A DNA stretch of 64,000 nucleotides, taken from Opacimonas viscosa (GTDB taxonomy: Bacteria; Pseudomonadota; Gammaproteobacteria; Enterobacterales; Alteromonadaceae). The stretch spans positions 52,632 to 116,631 of the forward strand of contig NZ_JANATA010000009.1 of assembly GCF_024199005.1 (NCBI RefSeq), written 5' to 3'. Within the stretch, counting starts at the first letter, position 1, and every line of letters starts with the position of its first letter. Shown piece after piece: positions 44,225 to 54,544 of the stretch. A model generated the notes under the pieces. It saw nothing but the letters and a program-made list of their open reading frames with translations. It did not search any database and was not told where the DNA came from. The translations under genes and the position numbers were made by a program.

Positions 44225-45640
44225 ATGGAAATCAAAAATTCCTTACTTGAAACAGATATTCATGGCTACCTAGCGCAGCATGAACAAAAAGATATGCTCC
44301 GTTTTCTAACGTGTGGCTCGGTTGATGATGGTAAAAGTACCCTCATTGGGCGTTTGTTACATGACTCGAAAATGATCTATGAAGACCAACTGGCAGCGAT
44401 TACCAATGACTCCAAAAAAGTGGGGACGACCGGTGAAAAAGTTGATCTGGCTTTATTGGTAGACGGCTTACAATCACAACGCGAACAAGGTATCACGATT
44501 GATGTTGCCTATCGTTATTTTTCGACTGACAAGCGCAAATTTATCATTGCCGACACCCCAGGACACGAGCAATATACGCGTAACATGGTAACTGGCGCAT
44601 CGACATGTGACGTAGCGATTATTCTGGTCGACGCCCGTGAAGGCGTAAAAACCCAAACCAAGCGTCATTCATTTTTAACCTCTTTGTTGGGAATTAAAAA
44701 CGTAGTGGTTGCGGTGAATAAAATGGACTTGATGGATTACTCACAAAGCGTGTACGAAACCATCAAAGCGGATTACTTAACATTTGCCGAAAACTTATCC
44801 ATTACTAATATCCAGTTTATTCCCTTATCGGCCTTAGAGGGTGATAACGTGGTGAACTTAAGTGAAAACACCCCGTGGTATACAGGTACGACACTGATGA
44901 CGATGCTGGAAACGATTCAGATTGACCGTTCGGTCAACAGTGCAGATTTTCGCTTCCCTGTGCAATACGTCAATCGTCCTCACCTAAATTTCCGTGGCTT
45001 TGCTGGCACTGTCGTCTCTGGTGAAATTGCTGTGGGTGATGCAGTCACGACCTTACCTTCTGGTAAGTCATCTACAGTAAAATCGATTGTGACATTTGAT
45101 GGTGAGCTCACATCGGCAGGTCCACAATCTGCGGTCACCATCACACTAGAGGATGAAATTGATATTTCTCGGGGTGACATGATTGTCAAATCTGATAACC
45201 AGCCTTTGCAAGGGACTGAGTTTACTTCTCACCTAGTGTGGATGGATGAAGCCGCGTTAATCCCGAACAAGCAATATAATTTCAAATTTGCCACTCAAAA
45301 AGTCGCAGGCTCTGTCACCAATATCGATTATTTAATTGATGTCAATACACTCGAGCAGACCTCTAGTGCGCACTTACAATTAAATGAGATTGCTAAAGTC
45401 GATATTAAATTGACCCAATCTGTTGCTTGTGATGCCTACACGCGTAATCGTCAAACTGGTGCTTATATCATTATTGATAGATTAACCAATGCCACCGTAG
45501 GTGCGGGTATGATCCTCGATAAAAATGAAAAAGCCTCGGCGAACCAACATGCTTATAGTGAATTTGAAGTTGAGTTCAATGCGTTGGTGAGAAAACACTT
45601 CCCGCATTGGGGTGCTGTGGATATCACGCAACTTAAATAA
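44225..45640 (+). CDS. cysN: Sulfate adenylyltransferase subunit 1 (GTPase)
   Basis: EF-Tu-like GTPase that drives CysD. 471 aa. G1 GSVDDGKST (residues 31-39), G3 [13 protein letters not shown]4 NKMDL, then EF-Tu domain 2/3 ([21 protein letters not shown]). No CysC fusion at the C-terminus. Separated from cysD by cysC and cysQ. Confidence 0.97.
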   Translation: MEIKNSLLETDIHGYLAQHEQKDMLRFLTCGSVDDGKSTLIGRLLHDSKMIYEDQLAAITNDSKKVGTTGEKVDLALLVDGLQSQREQGITIDVAYRYFSTDKRKFIIADTPGHEQYTRNMVTGASTCDVAIILVDAREGVKTQTKRHSFLTSLLGIKNVVVAVNKMDLMDYSQSVYETIKADYLTFAENLSITNIQFIPLSALEGDNVVNLSENTPWYTGTTLMTMLETIQIDRSVNSADFRFPVQYVNRPHLNFRGFAGTVVSGEIAVGDAVTTLPSGKSSTVKSIVTFDGELTSAGPQSAVTITLEDEIDISRGDMIVKSDNQPLQGTEFTSHLVWMDEAALIPNKQYNFKFATQKVAGSVTNIDYLIDVNTLEQTSSAHLQLNEIAKVDIKLTQSVACDAYTRNRQTGAYIIIDRLTNATVGAGMILDKNEKASANQHAYSEFEVEFNALVRKHFPHWGAVDITQLK

Positions 45641-45664
45641 TCTAAATAGAAATAGGAAAACACT

Positions 45665-47389
45665 GTGGCCTTCCAACAGATAGTGGTCTTAGGAATATTT
45701 TTGCTGACTATTGGTGCATTAATATTTAGCCGATACCGCCCTTCCATGGTGTTTTCCCTAACTATTCTGGCACTTTTAGTCAGCCAAACGATTAGCATTG
45801 AGACCGTTTTAGCCAATGCGACTAACCAAGGTTTAATTACGCTGATACTGCTGTTGTTGGTCAGTGCGGCCATTGATAAAACCGCCTTGCTCAAACGCGT
45901 AGCTCGCAAACTGGTAACCCATAATTACCAGCAATCTTTTTGGCGCTTATTTGGTATTTCTTTTATCGCATCTGCGTTTTTAAATAATACCGCTGTGGTT
46001 GCTAGCCTGATTGGGCCGGTGAAACAAAATCAGCACCACGCGGCATCTAAATTATTGATCCCCCTTTCCTATGCCGCTATTTTAGGTGGAACGGTCACCC
46101 TAATTGGTACCTCAACCAACCTGATTGTAGATAGTTTTTTATTAGAATATGGCCATACTGGTTTTGCTTTTTTTGATTTTACTCTCTTTGGTCTAACCGC
46201 AGGTATCATCAGTGGCGTTGTGTTGTATTGTTGCAAAGGGTTACTCCCGTCTTATCAAACCGACAATGCAATGCATAATGTGTACTTATTAGAGGCAGAA
46301 GTTAGCTTAGACTCTGAACTCATTGGCAAAAGTATAGAAGAAAATCACCTGCGTAATTTACCTGAATTATTCCTCGTCGAAATCATACGCAACGACACCA
46401 AGCTTGCTCCGGTGTGTCCCGATGAGATTATTCAACCCGGCGATAAACTCATTTTCAATGGCAATGTACAAAAAGTGGATGCTTTGTCACATATTAAAGG
46501 CCTGAGCTTATTTGCTGAAAACGATGGTTTAATGCAATCGGAACTCACCGAAGTGGTGATTTCAAACCGCTCATCGATTATCGGTAAAACACTCAAACAA
46601 GTCGGATTTAGAGCATTATTTGATGCTGCTGTGGTCGCGATTCGTCGAGATGGTGAGACCTTGTCAGGTAAGTTAGGTGAGCTGACGTTACAAACGGGTG
46701 ATTTTCTCCTGTTGGCAACCGGACCTGATTTTACGCAACGCAACAACATCACCAAACACTTTTTTATCGTGTCCGAACAACGTATTGCGCGTAAATTATC
46801 AGGGGTGCAAGATGGCCTAACCATCGCGGGTTTTGGGCTGACTATCGCCCTAGCGGCGCTGGGGATCTTGCCGCTCATTTATGGACTCATCTTCTTTTTG
46901 GCACTCTTGTTATTGTTAAATGTGACCTCTTACTCCGAGGTAAAACGAGGCCTTCCTTTGAATTTAATGCTCGTCATCGTAGGCGCATTATCGCTCTCCT
47001 CAGCCCTCACGTCCTCTGGTTTAACGGCTGTTTTAACCGACACATTGGCTCCTGTTTTATTACAAAGCTCACCGTTTATGGCGTTAATTATCATTTATAT
47101 TATCACGCTGTTACTGACTGAATTTGTCACCAATAATGCAGCGGCGGCGTTAATGTTTCCTTTTGCCTGGGCGGTCATCAGTGCGTTAAACGCACCAGTT
47201 ATGCCTTTTGCGCTGGCGGTAGCGTTTGCTGCAAGTGCTAGTTTTATTTCCCCATATGGTTATCAAACGAATCTACTGGTGCACAATGCTGGGCAATACC
47301 TCTACAAAGACTTTGTCAAAATTGGCTTACCTGTTTCCTTTGTATATTCAAGTATTGTGTTAAGCCTATTACATTGGGTCTATTTTTAG
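45665..47389 (+). CDS. SLC13 family permease with TrkA-C domains, probable sulfate importer
   Basis: 574 aa. N-terminal membrane bundle, NNTAVVASLIGPVKQ and TLIGTSTNLIVDSF (divalent anion:Na+ symporter signature), a cytoplasmic insertion with two RCK_C/TrkA-C domains (about 205-380), and a C-terminal bundle with the repeat TEFVTNNAAAALMFPFAWA. GTG start, after AGGAAA. As last gene of the cys operon it most likely imports sulfate; other SLC13 permeases carry di- or tricarboxylates, so specificity rests on context. Confidence 0.88.
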   Translation: MAFQQIVVLGIFLLTIGALIFSRYRPSMVFSLTILALLVSQTISIETVLANATNQGLITLILLLLVSAAIDKTALLKRVARKLVTHNYQQSFWRLFGISFIASAFLNNTAVVASLIGPVKQNQHHAASKLLIPLSYAAILGGTVTLIGTSTNLIVDSFLLEYGHTGFAFFDFTLFGLTAGIISGVVLYCCKGLLPSYQTDNAMHNVYLLEAEVSLDSELIGKSIEENHLRNLPELFLVEIIRNDTKLAPVCPDEIIQPGDKLIFNGNVQKVDALSHIKGLSLFAENDGLMQSELTEVVISNRSSIIGKTLKQVGFRALFDAAVVAIRRDGETLSGKLGELTLQTGDFLLLATGPDFTQRNNITKHFFIVSEQRIARKLSGVQDGLTIAGFGLTIALAALGILPLIYGLIFFLALLLLLNVTSYSEVKRGLPLNLMLVIVGALSLSSALTSSGLTAVLTDTLAPVLLQSSPFMALIIIYIITLLLTEFVTNNAAAALMFPFAWAVISALNAPVMPFALAVAFAASASFISPYGYQTNLLVHNAGQYLYKDFVKIGLPVSFVYSSIVLSLLHWVYF

Positions 47390-47459
47390 CGCCTGTATTA
47401 GGTGGATGTTTGTAGTTTGAGAGCATTTAGGAGTAAATGCGTCTCAGCAAAGTATGTGT

Positions 47460-49343
47460 TTACGCAATGGACTCTTCACTTTCTTCACATATTTCGATGC
47501 GATTGCGACCATTATTCTTGGCTTGGTACAAACCATTATCTGCTCTTTTTAACGCTTGGTTGGGATCTTCATTTTGTTGCATGAGTGTGATGCCACCACT
47601 CAAGGTAATTGGGATATTGGTATTGTTGGATGCTTTTAATGGTGTATTTTGTATAATATTTTTTAGTTTATTGAGTAGCTCAAATGCAACCACTAAATCA
47701 ATATGCGGAAAGATTATCGCAAACTCCTCGCCACCAATCCGAGCTAAAGTATCGGTGGTTCTGACATTCTTTTTCAGTAATTGAGCAACATGTTGAATCG
47801 CTTCATCACCCACATCATGCCCATAGGTATCGTTAATTTTTTTGAAAAAATCGATATCCAAAATAGCGACGCAGTATGTGCCGCCGTAGCGCTGTAAATT
47901 TTCACTCTCTTTATTGAGTGCTTGATTAAAGGCAAAACGATTATGCAAGCCAGACAAATCATCGTGACTGGCAAAATGCAGCGCTTTTTCCAAATCGTGT
48001 TCATTTTTTCGAGCTTGACGTGCAAACATATCCACTATTTTATTGTATTGTTGGGCGACTTGGTAACTATCAGAGTATTTGTCAACACTGATTTTTTGCG
48101 TCGAACCGCCTTGTTTTATCATATTCGTGAGTTGTGTCAGCATATCCGCATTTGTCCCTACCAAATCGTGCTCACTTTGATTTAAGCCGATGAGTTCATG
48201 TTCTGGATTAACGCGAAAATGAATGAAGTGAGAACATAGCCAAAGCAGTAAATAGGTGGTACCGAATACAAAAATACCAACCACAATAACGCCAAGTCCT
48301 TGGATTAATAAATTCTCAATCAAAGATTTATCATTGGTTTTGGTCAACACAAAGGCAGTGGCAAACGTCGCATAGATGCCACCCGCTAAATGCACAGGGA
48401 CGGCACCAATCGCATCGTCAATTTTATGCTTGTTTAACCAATCATATACAGGCATTGGGATCAACCCACCGACCAAACCAAACAGAATCGCTTGGTAGGG
48501 TAACATCAAGTCAGCGGACCCTGTTACTGATATCAGACCGACCAGACCGCCATTGACCATCGGTAACACAAGCGGTTTACCATATTTGACATAGCTATAA
48601 ATCAGGCCTGCAGATAAACCAGAAACTCCTGCCATGATGGTATTGGTAATCACCTTTGATACCGTATCATCAAAGCGCAGTAATGAACCGCCATTAAAAC
48701 CAATCCAGCCAATCCAAATAAGTAAAGAGCCTAAACAGGCAAAGGTGATTGATGATGGATGAATATCTTGTCCATCATTATCGTATCGACCCAAGCGAGG
48801 ACCAATAAAAAGAATCGCGGCAAGGGCAACCCAACCACCGACTGAATGGACAACTGTGGAGCCTGCAAAATCGTAGAAACCTATATTTGCCAGCCAATTC
48901 AAAGAACTTGGGTGCCCTAAAACCCCACCCCATACCCAACTACCGACAATGGGGTAAATACAGGTTGCAACAATGGCCGTAATGAATGCATAACCACCAA
49001 ATGACATCCGTTCAGCAACGGCACCCGATACTATTGTTGCCGTGGTGGCACAAAACATCGCTTGGAACACAAAGACAACAAAGACAAACACAGGCTGTTC
49101 AGACACCAAGGGGTGGATAGCAAAAATAGAGTCTGCGCCGATCAGGAACATGATACTAAAACCAACGAAACCATAACCCAAAAATGCGACACACAGATCA
49201 AGTAGGTTTTTCATCACCACATTGATATTGTTTTTAGAGCGAATCAGTCCGGATTCAAGACAGACAAAACCTGTCTGCATAAGTAGAAGTAAACTAGAAC
49301 AAAACAATAGCCATAGTGTATCGATTTGTGTCAATGCTTGCAT
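47460..49343 (-). CDS. Ammonium transporter fused to diguanylate cyclase
   Basis: 627 aa. Residues 1 to about 400 are an AmtB/Rh-like channel with eleven helices; the twin histidines lie in STVVHSVGG and PVHLAGGIYAT. A linker follows (NQSEHDLVGTNADML), with helical coils, then a GGDEF domain from about residue 455: DDLSGLHNRFAFNQALN, GGEEF at 537-541 and inhibitory RxxD (RTTD) five residues upstream. The active signature and I-site predict c-di-GMP synthesis with product inhibition. The protein may link ammonium sensing or transport to c-di-GMP. No glnK is adjacent. Confidence 0.92.
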   Translation of the reverse strand: MQALTQIDTLWLLFCSSLLLLMQTGFVCLESGLIRSKNNINVVMKNLLDLCVAFLGYGFVGFSIMFLIGADSIFAIHPLVSEQPVFVFVVFVFQAMFCATTATIVSGAVAERMSFGGYAFITAIVATCIYPIVGSWVWGGVLGHPSSLNWLANIGFYDFAGSTVVHSVGGWVALAAILFIGPRLGRYDNDGQDIHPSSITFACLGSLLIWIGWIGFNGGSLLRFDDTVSKVITNTIMAGVSGLSAGLIYSYVKYGKPLVLPMVNGGLVGLISVTGSADLMLPYQAILFGLVGGLIPMPVYDWLNKHKIDDAIGAVPVHLAGGIYATFATAFVLTKTNDKSLIENLLIQGLGVIVVGIFVFGTTYLLLWLCSHFIHFRVNPEHELIGLNQSEHDLVGTNADMLTQLTNMIKQGGSTQKISVDKYSDSYQVAQQYNKIVDMFARQARKNEHDLEKALHFASHDDLSGLHNRFAFNQALNKESENLQRYGGTYCVAILDIDFFKKINDTYGHDVGDEAIQHVAQLLKKNVRTTDTLARIGGEEFAIIFPHIDLVVAFELLNKLKNIIQNTPLKASNNTNIPITLSGGITLMQQNEDPNQALKRADNGLYQAKNNGRNRIEICEESEESIA

Positions 49344-49447
49344 AAACCCGGTTCCTTTGGGTAGTGGATGTCCATCAGTACATTGTTATCGGCACGTGAA
49401 AATAGAACTATAATATGGAGTTGTTCTTGGAGAGTAAAACCAGCAAG

Positions 49448-49475
49448 CCCTCGTACCAAAAATGGGTTGGTACGG
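49448..49475. repeat. Hairpin between amt-GGDEF and ABC permease genes
   Basis: CCC-TCGTACCAA and TTGGTACG-GGG pair over 11-12 positions around a 7-nt loop. It lies in the 194-bp gap upstream of the Amt fusion and downstream of the permease gene. Likely an RNA hairpin (terminator or leader); no T-run. Confidence 0.4.
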
Positions 49476-49537
49476 GGACTTGTCAGCATGTTTGTAAATA
49501 ATAAAATTTACAGCGGTTAAAACGAGGGCTATCTAGC

Positions 49538-50743
49538 CTAGCGAAATAATACCTTCTCCTGTTTGAACCAATACGTACAAAAAGCAATTAATACGCCGGC
49601 AATGAACGTCGTCGATAAGAAAATGGGGACCAACGCAACATAATCCATGGTGCCTTTAATTAGCTCTTTGATAGCTAAAGCCACATTTGTTAACGGGATC
49701 CAAGCATATATCCCTTCTAATTTTATCCCGGGCAACATGGCAATAATAATGGGCACAATCACTACAAACACCAACGGTGTCATATAACCTTGCGCTTCTT
49801 TAAAACTTTTTGCATAGATAGATAAACTGAGTAATACCGCAGAGAAAATAGCCACGACTGGGATAAGCATTAAAAACATCAAAACGAAATCTAAGGCACT
49901 GATCGCTCCCATAAATTCTGTTAATAGCTTAATTGCCATACCTTGTGACATCACCACGCCCCAGACAAATAGACTTCCGACGGTGATCATAGCTGAGGTC
50001 ACCCCAGCAAACGCAATTGTGAAAAATTTACCCAATACGAGCTGATTTCTTGGAATCGGAGAAATAAGTAACGTTTCTAAAGTACCCCGCTCTTTTTCAC
50101 CCGCGCCAATATCGGTCGCAGGTAACATGGCTCCTTGTAAACATAAGATAAACACCAAGTATGGGACGAGCCCACCAATTTTCTCGCCTAGATCTTCACG
50201 TTTGTCGGCGGTTGAGATCTTCTCAATGAGAATCGGATCTAACAATCCGACTTGGATTTCTTCGCTCACTCCCAATCGCGCAAAAGCATCGGCTTGGTTG
50301 ACAATAGCAATGTCATCAATGACTTCATAAACACGTCTTTGCGCGTTATTTAGACCTGCGTCATTTAAATACAAAGATAACGTTAACTGCCCAGCCGTTA
50401 TAATATCATTCGAAAAATTCTCAGGTACGACTAGGACAAAATCGACAGTCTGCTCGGTAACGAGGGCTTTTATACCGGCTTCGTCAGCCCGAGTCACGGT
50501 GGTTTCTATCAGAAGCAAATCGTCTCTAGCCGCCATTTTTGCCGCAAACTCTGGCGCGTATTGAGCGCCGATCAAAGCATAATTCAAGGTTTTTTCTTGC
50601 GCTTCTTTGATCACTTTGCCGGAAAAATAGGCTACGCTACCAAAAATCAAAGGAAAAAGTAACAGAGGTAATGCCACCATAAAAAACAATGTTTTACGAT
50701 CGCGCAATAACTCTTTGATTTCTTTAGTAAATACTAACCACAT
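49538..50743 (-). CDS. ABC-2 type permease (NatB-like)
   Basis: 401 aa. N-terminal membrane helix after KEIKELLRDRKTLFFMV, a large extracytoplasmic domain (about 60-190), then five more helices with ATDIGAGEKERGTLETLLISP, the ABC-2/NatB signature. Works with the ATP-binding gene 10 bp upstream as an exporter, likely Na+ or a lipophilic compound by family; substrate unknown. AAGGAGAG precedes the ATG. Confidence 0.9.
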   Translation of the reverse strand: MWLVFTKEIKELLRDRKTLFFMVALPLLLFPLIFGSVAYFSGKVIKEAQEKTLNYALIGAQYAPEFAAKMAARDDLLLIETTVTRADEAGIKALVTEQTVDFVLVVPENFSNDIITAGQLTLSLYLNDAGLNNAQRRVYEVIDDIAIVNQADAFARLGVSEEIQVGLLDPILIEKISTADKREDLGEKIGGLVPYLVFILCLQGAMLPATDIGAGEKERGTLETLLISPIPRNQLVLGKFFTIAFAGVTSAMITVGSLFVWGVVMSQGMAIKLLTEFMGAISALDFVLMFLMLIPVVAIFSAVLLSLSIYAKSFKEAQGYMTPLVFVVIVPIIIAMLPGIKLEGIYAWIPLTNVALAIKELIKGTMDYVALVPIFLSTTFIAGVLIAFCTYWFKQEKVLFR

Positions 50744-50753
50744 AATACTCTCC

Positions 50754-51524
50754 TTAGCTAATGCTCGTAATAAACGATTGATGAAGTGAACCTGGCGCCA
50801 GACTTTCGAAAGAGGCTAGATCACCATTGTATTTGGTAGTGCCTTCACTGATCACGGTGACCGTATCGCATAACTCTTTGACTTCATCTAGATGATGAGT
50901 GGAAAAAATCACAGGCGTGTTTTGTGCTTTTAGGGTTTTAATAAACTCAATTACCGTCTGGGTCGCCATGATATCTAATCCTGTGGTGGGTTCATCTAAA
51001 ATCACCACAGCAGGATCATGCACTACAGCTCGAGCGATAGATATACGTTGCTTCATCCCTGTAGAGAAGTTTTCCGAACGGCGTTCTAAAAACGTATCAA
51101 GTTCCAACACGGCAGATAATTCATCTATCTTTTGGGTAATTTGCTGATCGGTCATGCCGTGTAGCTTGCCAAAATAAGCGATATTTTCACGTCCCGTCAA
51201 GCGTCCATATAAACCGGTGGAACCCGATAAAAAACCAATGCTTTTACGAGCTAGAATAGGATCTTGTAACACATCTACACCGTTAATTTTAATCGAACCA
51301 CCATCGGGCTGTAAGGCGGTGGAAAGCATGCGAAGCGTCGTCGTTTTCCCTGCGCCGTTGGGACCTAATAAGCCCAATACTTGACCTTTGTCACAGCTAA
51401 AATTGACATTTTGTACAGAATGAAAAAAACGCCCTTTTAAGCGAGGATCTTTTTTTTCTTGCTCGCTGAGTTTTTTAGGGTTTTCTACCTTAAATTTTTT
51501 CGCCAGTTGAGATATCTCTATCAT
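50754..51524 (-). CDS. ABC transporter ATP-binding protein (NatA-like)
   Basis: 256 aa. Walker [10 protein letters not shown], signature [16 protein letters not shown], Walker [13 protein letters not shown] and H-loop STHHLDE. Partner of the downstream permease, with which it is transcribed. NatA-type by similarity of both subunits. AAGGA precedes the start by 6 nt. Divergent from the Yip1 gene. Confidence 0.94.
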   Translation of the reverse strand: MIEISQLAKKFKVENPKKLSEQEKKDPRLKGRFFHSVQNVNFSCDKGQVLGLLGPNGAGKTTTLRMLSTALQPDGGSIKINGVDVLQDPILARKSIGFLSGSTGLYGRLTGRENIAYFGKLHGMTDQQITQKIDELSAVLELDTFLERRSENFSTGMKQRISIARAVVHDPAVVILDEPTTGLDIMATQTVIEFIKTLKAQNTPVIFSTHHLDEVKELCDTVTVISEGTTKYNGDLASFESLAPGSLHQSFITSIS

Positions 51525-51728
51525 CGAATGTCCTTATTAAAAAGATTATGTGTCACATAATAGACACAGTCCTAAAAAATGCCCAATGAAATCAAATTAC
51601 TTATTCGAGTATTTTGTATCGATATGTTTCGAATATGAATTTCACATTTGTTAACAAATTAAAACGACATTTTTACTTCTGATGTTTTATCATTTACTGT
51701 GGAAATCAAACAATAACAGGAACGCAAC

Positions 51729-52445
51729 ATGACGCAAGTGACGAATCCAATCCAAGCATGTAATGATATATTTTTCAGACCCGCTGCGGTATTTGAAGCT
51801 TTAAAAACACATAATAACTGGTCTTGGATCCCTTTTATTATTGTTTCTATTTTAGCCATTTTACCAAACTACCTGTACTTCTCTTCGGTAGATCCTACTT
51901 GGTACACAGAGTACGTAAGTACTACTCACGCTGACTTCCAAGATTTAAGTCCGGCTGAGATTGACACTATTATGCAATTCCAGCAACCAGATACGCTAGC
52001 ACTATGGGGTGGCATTGGCGGTATTGTGGGTTTAATTATCATCAATGCGATTGTTGCGGTTTACTATAACTTAGTGACCCGTTCTGACGAAGAAAATGTC
52101 ATGGGATTCACTGATTGGTATGGCGCTACTTGGTGGATGGCAATGCCAATTGTCATTGGTTCACTCGCCTCTGTATTAGCCATTCTACTGACAAACAATG
52201 CTGGACAGATCGAGTTACAAGCAATCTCTGCGACATCACTAGCTTTTATTTTCGGAGTGGGCATTGATTCGCATTGGTTTAATTTTTTAAACGCTATCCG
52301 TATTGAGACGTTTTTAAGTATTTATATCGCGGCATGTGCGATTGGTACTTGGACGCGTTTTACATTCCAAAAAAGTGTGCTACTCGCGGCGATCCCCACT
52401 ATCGTAGTGTATGGCTTATCTTTAATTTATATGGTTTTAAACTGA
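51729..52445 (+). CDS. Yip1 domain membrane protein
   Basis: 238 aa. Begins with the family signature NPIQACNDIFFRPAAVFEAL and then five hydrophobic segments (FIIVSILAILPNYLYF, GIGGIVGLIIINAIVAVYY, MAMPIVIGSLASVLAILL, etc.). YIP1 proteins are polytopic inner membrane proteins of unknown role in bacteria. Monocistronic, with a good terminator downstream. Confidence 0.85.
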   Translation: MTQVTNPIQACNDIFFRPAAVFEALKTHNNWSWIPFIIVSILAILPNYLYFSSVDPTWYTEYVSTTHADFQDLSPAEIDTIMQFQQPDTLALWGGIGGIVGLIIINAIVAVYYNLVTRSDEENVMGFTDWYGATWWMAMPIVIGSLASVLAILLTNNAGQIELQAISATSLAFIFGVGIDSHWFNFLNAIRIETFLSIYIAACAIGTWTRFTFQKSVLLAAIPTIVVYGLSLIYMVLN

Positions 52446-52482
52446 GTTTGAAACGCATTTAATCACACACTTAACAATACAC

Positions 52483-52522
52483 ATGGCAGTCGTTGGGTTG
52501 ACAACGCACTGCCATTTTTTTA
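52483..52522 (+). terminator. Terminator after the Yip1 gene
   Basis: ATGGCAGT (52483-52490) pairs with ACTGCCAT (52508-52515), inner GTTG/CAAC, followed by seven T. Confidence 0.88.
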
Positions 52523-52589
52523 CCTCAGTTTGCATCCCAATTAATTTTCAATATACTGAGCAAGCATTTAAAATTGAGAGTATAACAAT

Positions 52590-54269
52590 ATGAAAAAAAC
52601 ACTCCTTGCGAGTGCCCTAGTGTCTTTAACCCTAATGGGTTGTACCGACACAGCACAATCTGACACAGATAAAACTGGACAACCGGCAGCACCTACCAAG
52701 AACGAAAATAGCCAAAATCAGGCACATTTCGAACTCGCCCAAAAACTCATTAGCACCGATAAAGTCAAAGCGCATGCAAAAGTGCTTGCTTCTGATGAAT
52801 TTGAAGGACGTTTACCCACCACTATTGGTGAAGAAAAAACCCTCGATTACTTAATAAGTAACCTCACATCCTATGGTGTAGCACCGGGTAACGGTGACAG
52901 TTTTTTACAAGAAGTCGCTTTGATGGAAATCACAGCTGATACCAATATGTCCTTACAGATTGGTGCGGACACGTTCGCTTATAAAACTGACATGGTCTTA
53001 AATTCCAAACGAGAAGTGGATACGATCAACCTAAAAGACTCCGAATTGGTATTCGTTGGTTATGGTGTCAATGCGCCTGAATACAATTGGAATGATTATG
53101 CCGGTCTGGATGTAAAAGGGAAGACCGTTGTCATTTTGGTCAACGATCCGGGGTTTGAAAATCCTGAAGGTGATGTATTCCAAGGTAAAACAATGACCTA
53201 TTATGGGCGTTGGAGCTATAAATACGAAGAAGCCAGTCGCCAAGGTGCTGAAGCTGCACTCATTGTTCATGAAACTGCTCCAGCATCATATGGCTGGTCA
53301 GTCGTAGCAAATAGTTGGAGTGGCCCGCAATACGGGTTAGTTTCTCCTGACGGCGGTGCCAGCCGGGTCGCAATGGAAGGTTGGTTAACCCTTGAGGCCG
53401 CAGAAAAAGTATTTGCGGCTGCGGGTAAAGATTTTGCAACTGAAAAAGCCGCAGCGATTAAAGGGCCCTATCACAGCGCGTTGAATATTGCAGCCAACGC
53501 TACCGTAAAAAACACGTTTAAAGCGTCAAAAAGCTACAATGTTTTCGCCACTGTCAAAGGCTCAAAACGCCCTGATGAACATATAATCTACACCGCACAT
53601 TGGGACCATTTAGGTAAGGATGAGAGTAAAGAAGGTGACCAAATCTACAATGGTCTCCATGACAATGCTACCGGTACAGCTGCAGCGCTAGCTATGGCTG
53701 AAGCGTTTGCTTCATTACCTGTTGCGCCTGAGCGTTCGGTATCCTTCCTCATCGTCACAGCGGAAGAGCAAGGGTTATTAGGCTCAAAATACTATGCTGA
53801 CAACCCTATTATTCCATTGGCGAAAACGGTTGCCAATATCAATATGGATGCGCTGAACGTCTTGGGTAAAACAAAAGATATTTCCGTCGTGGGTATGGGC
53901 AAATCTGAGCTAGAAACGTACTTAGATAACACTGCAAAAAGACAAGGTCGCTACCTGACTCAAGAAGATAAACCTGAAGCGGGTTATTATTACCGTTCTG
54001 ATCATTTCAGCTTTGCTAAACAAGGAGTACCGGCATTATATGCATCGGGTGGTTCAGAGCCTGTTGATGAAGAAACCGCCGCTTATCGTAAACGCACTCA
54101 AGTAATTGTCCGCGGCTGCTATCACCAGGTGTGCGATCAATATCGTGACAGTTTCGATTTCAGTGGCATTGAACAAGATGCACGTTTATTGTTCGATGTC
54201 GGTTATCATGTCGCCAATACAGATAACTGGCCACAGTGGTCTGCTTCTAGTGAGTTCCAACGTAAATAA
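52590..54269 (+). CDS. M28 family metallopeptidase lipoprotein with PA domain
   Basis: 559 aa. Lipobox LTLMGC (Cys18), so anchored outside the cytoplasm. A PA-type insertion lies about 130-260 (VFVGYGVNAPEYNWNDYAG). Zinc sites of M28: TAHWDHLG, GLHDNATGTAA, TAEEQGLLGSKYY, NMDALN and YYRSDHFSFAKQGVPAL. An aminopeptidase that trims peptides in the periplasm or at the surface. Single gene with its own terminator. Confidence 0.92.
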   Translation: MKKTLLASALVSLTLMGCTDTAQSDTDKTGQPAAPTKNENSQNQAHFELAQKLISTDKVKAHAKVLASDEFEGRLPTTIGEEKTLDYLISNLTSYGVAPGNGDSFLQEVALMEITADTNMSLQIGADTFAYKTDMVLNSKREVDTINLKDSELVFVGYGVNAPEYNWNDYAGLDVKGKTVVILVNDPGFENPEGDVFQGKTMTYYGRWSYKYEEASRQGAEAALIVHETAPASYGWSVVANSWSGPQYGLVSPDGGASRVAMEGWLTLEAAEKVFAAAGKDFATEKAAAIKGPYHSALNIAANATVKNTFKASKSYNVFATVKGSKRPDEHIIYTAHWDHLGKDESKEGDQIYNGLHDNATGTAAALAMAEAFASLPVAPERSVSFLIVTAEEQGLLGSKYYADNPIIPLAKTVANINMDALNVLGKTKDISVVGMGKSELETYLDNTAKRQGRYLTQEDKPEAGYYYRSDHFSFAKQGVPALYASGGSEPVDEETAAYRKRTQVIVRGCYHQVCDQYRDSFDFSGIEQDARLLFDVGYHVANTDNWPQWSASSEFQRK

Positions 54270-54341
54270 ATCGTTATAACAACATCAGGGTTTTGCCCTT
54301 GAGCGTTAACAATTTATAGAGACGTAAATACCACAACAACA

Positions 54342-54368
54342 AAAGGTCGGTTTTTCCGGCCTTTTTTA
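54342..54368 (+). terminator. Terminator after the M28 peptidase gene
   Basis: AAGGTCGG with CCGGCCTT (one G-U pair), a T-rich loop and a T-run, 75 bp past the stop. Confidence 0.8.
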
Positions 54369-54544
54369 TGGATAAATCACATTTAGACTTGCAATTTCGC
54401 TGTAAAATGGCACATTGTACGCGGGCGCGAGTTAAAAATAATAAAACCATCGCAAAAGAATAAATACACCTCACCTCATACTTTCTGAGAAACGACAGTT
54501 GTGTAGCCTTTAGACAATTAATTTCAAACAAAGAGAACCAATTT

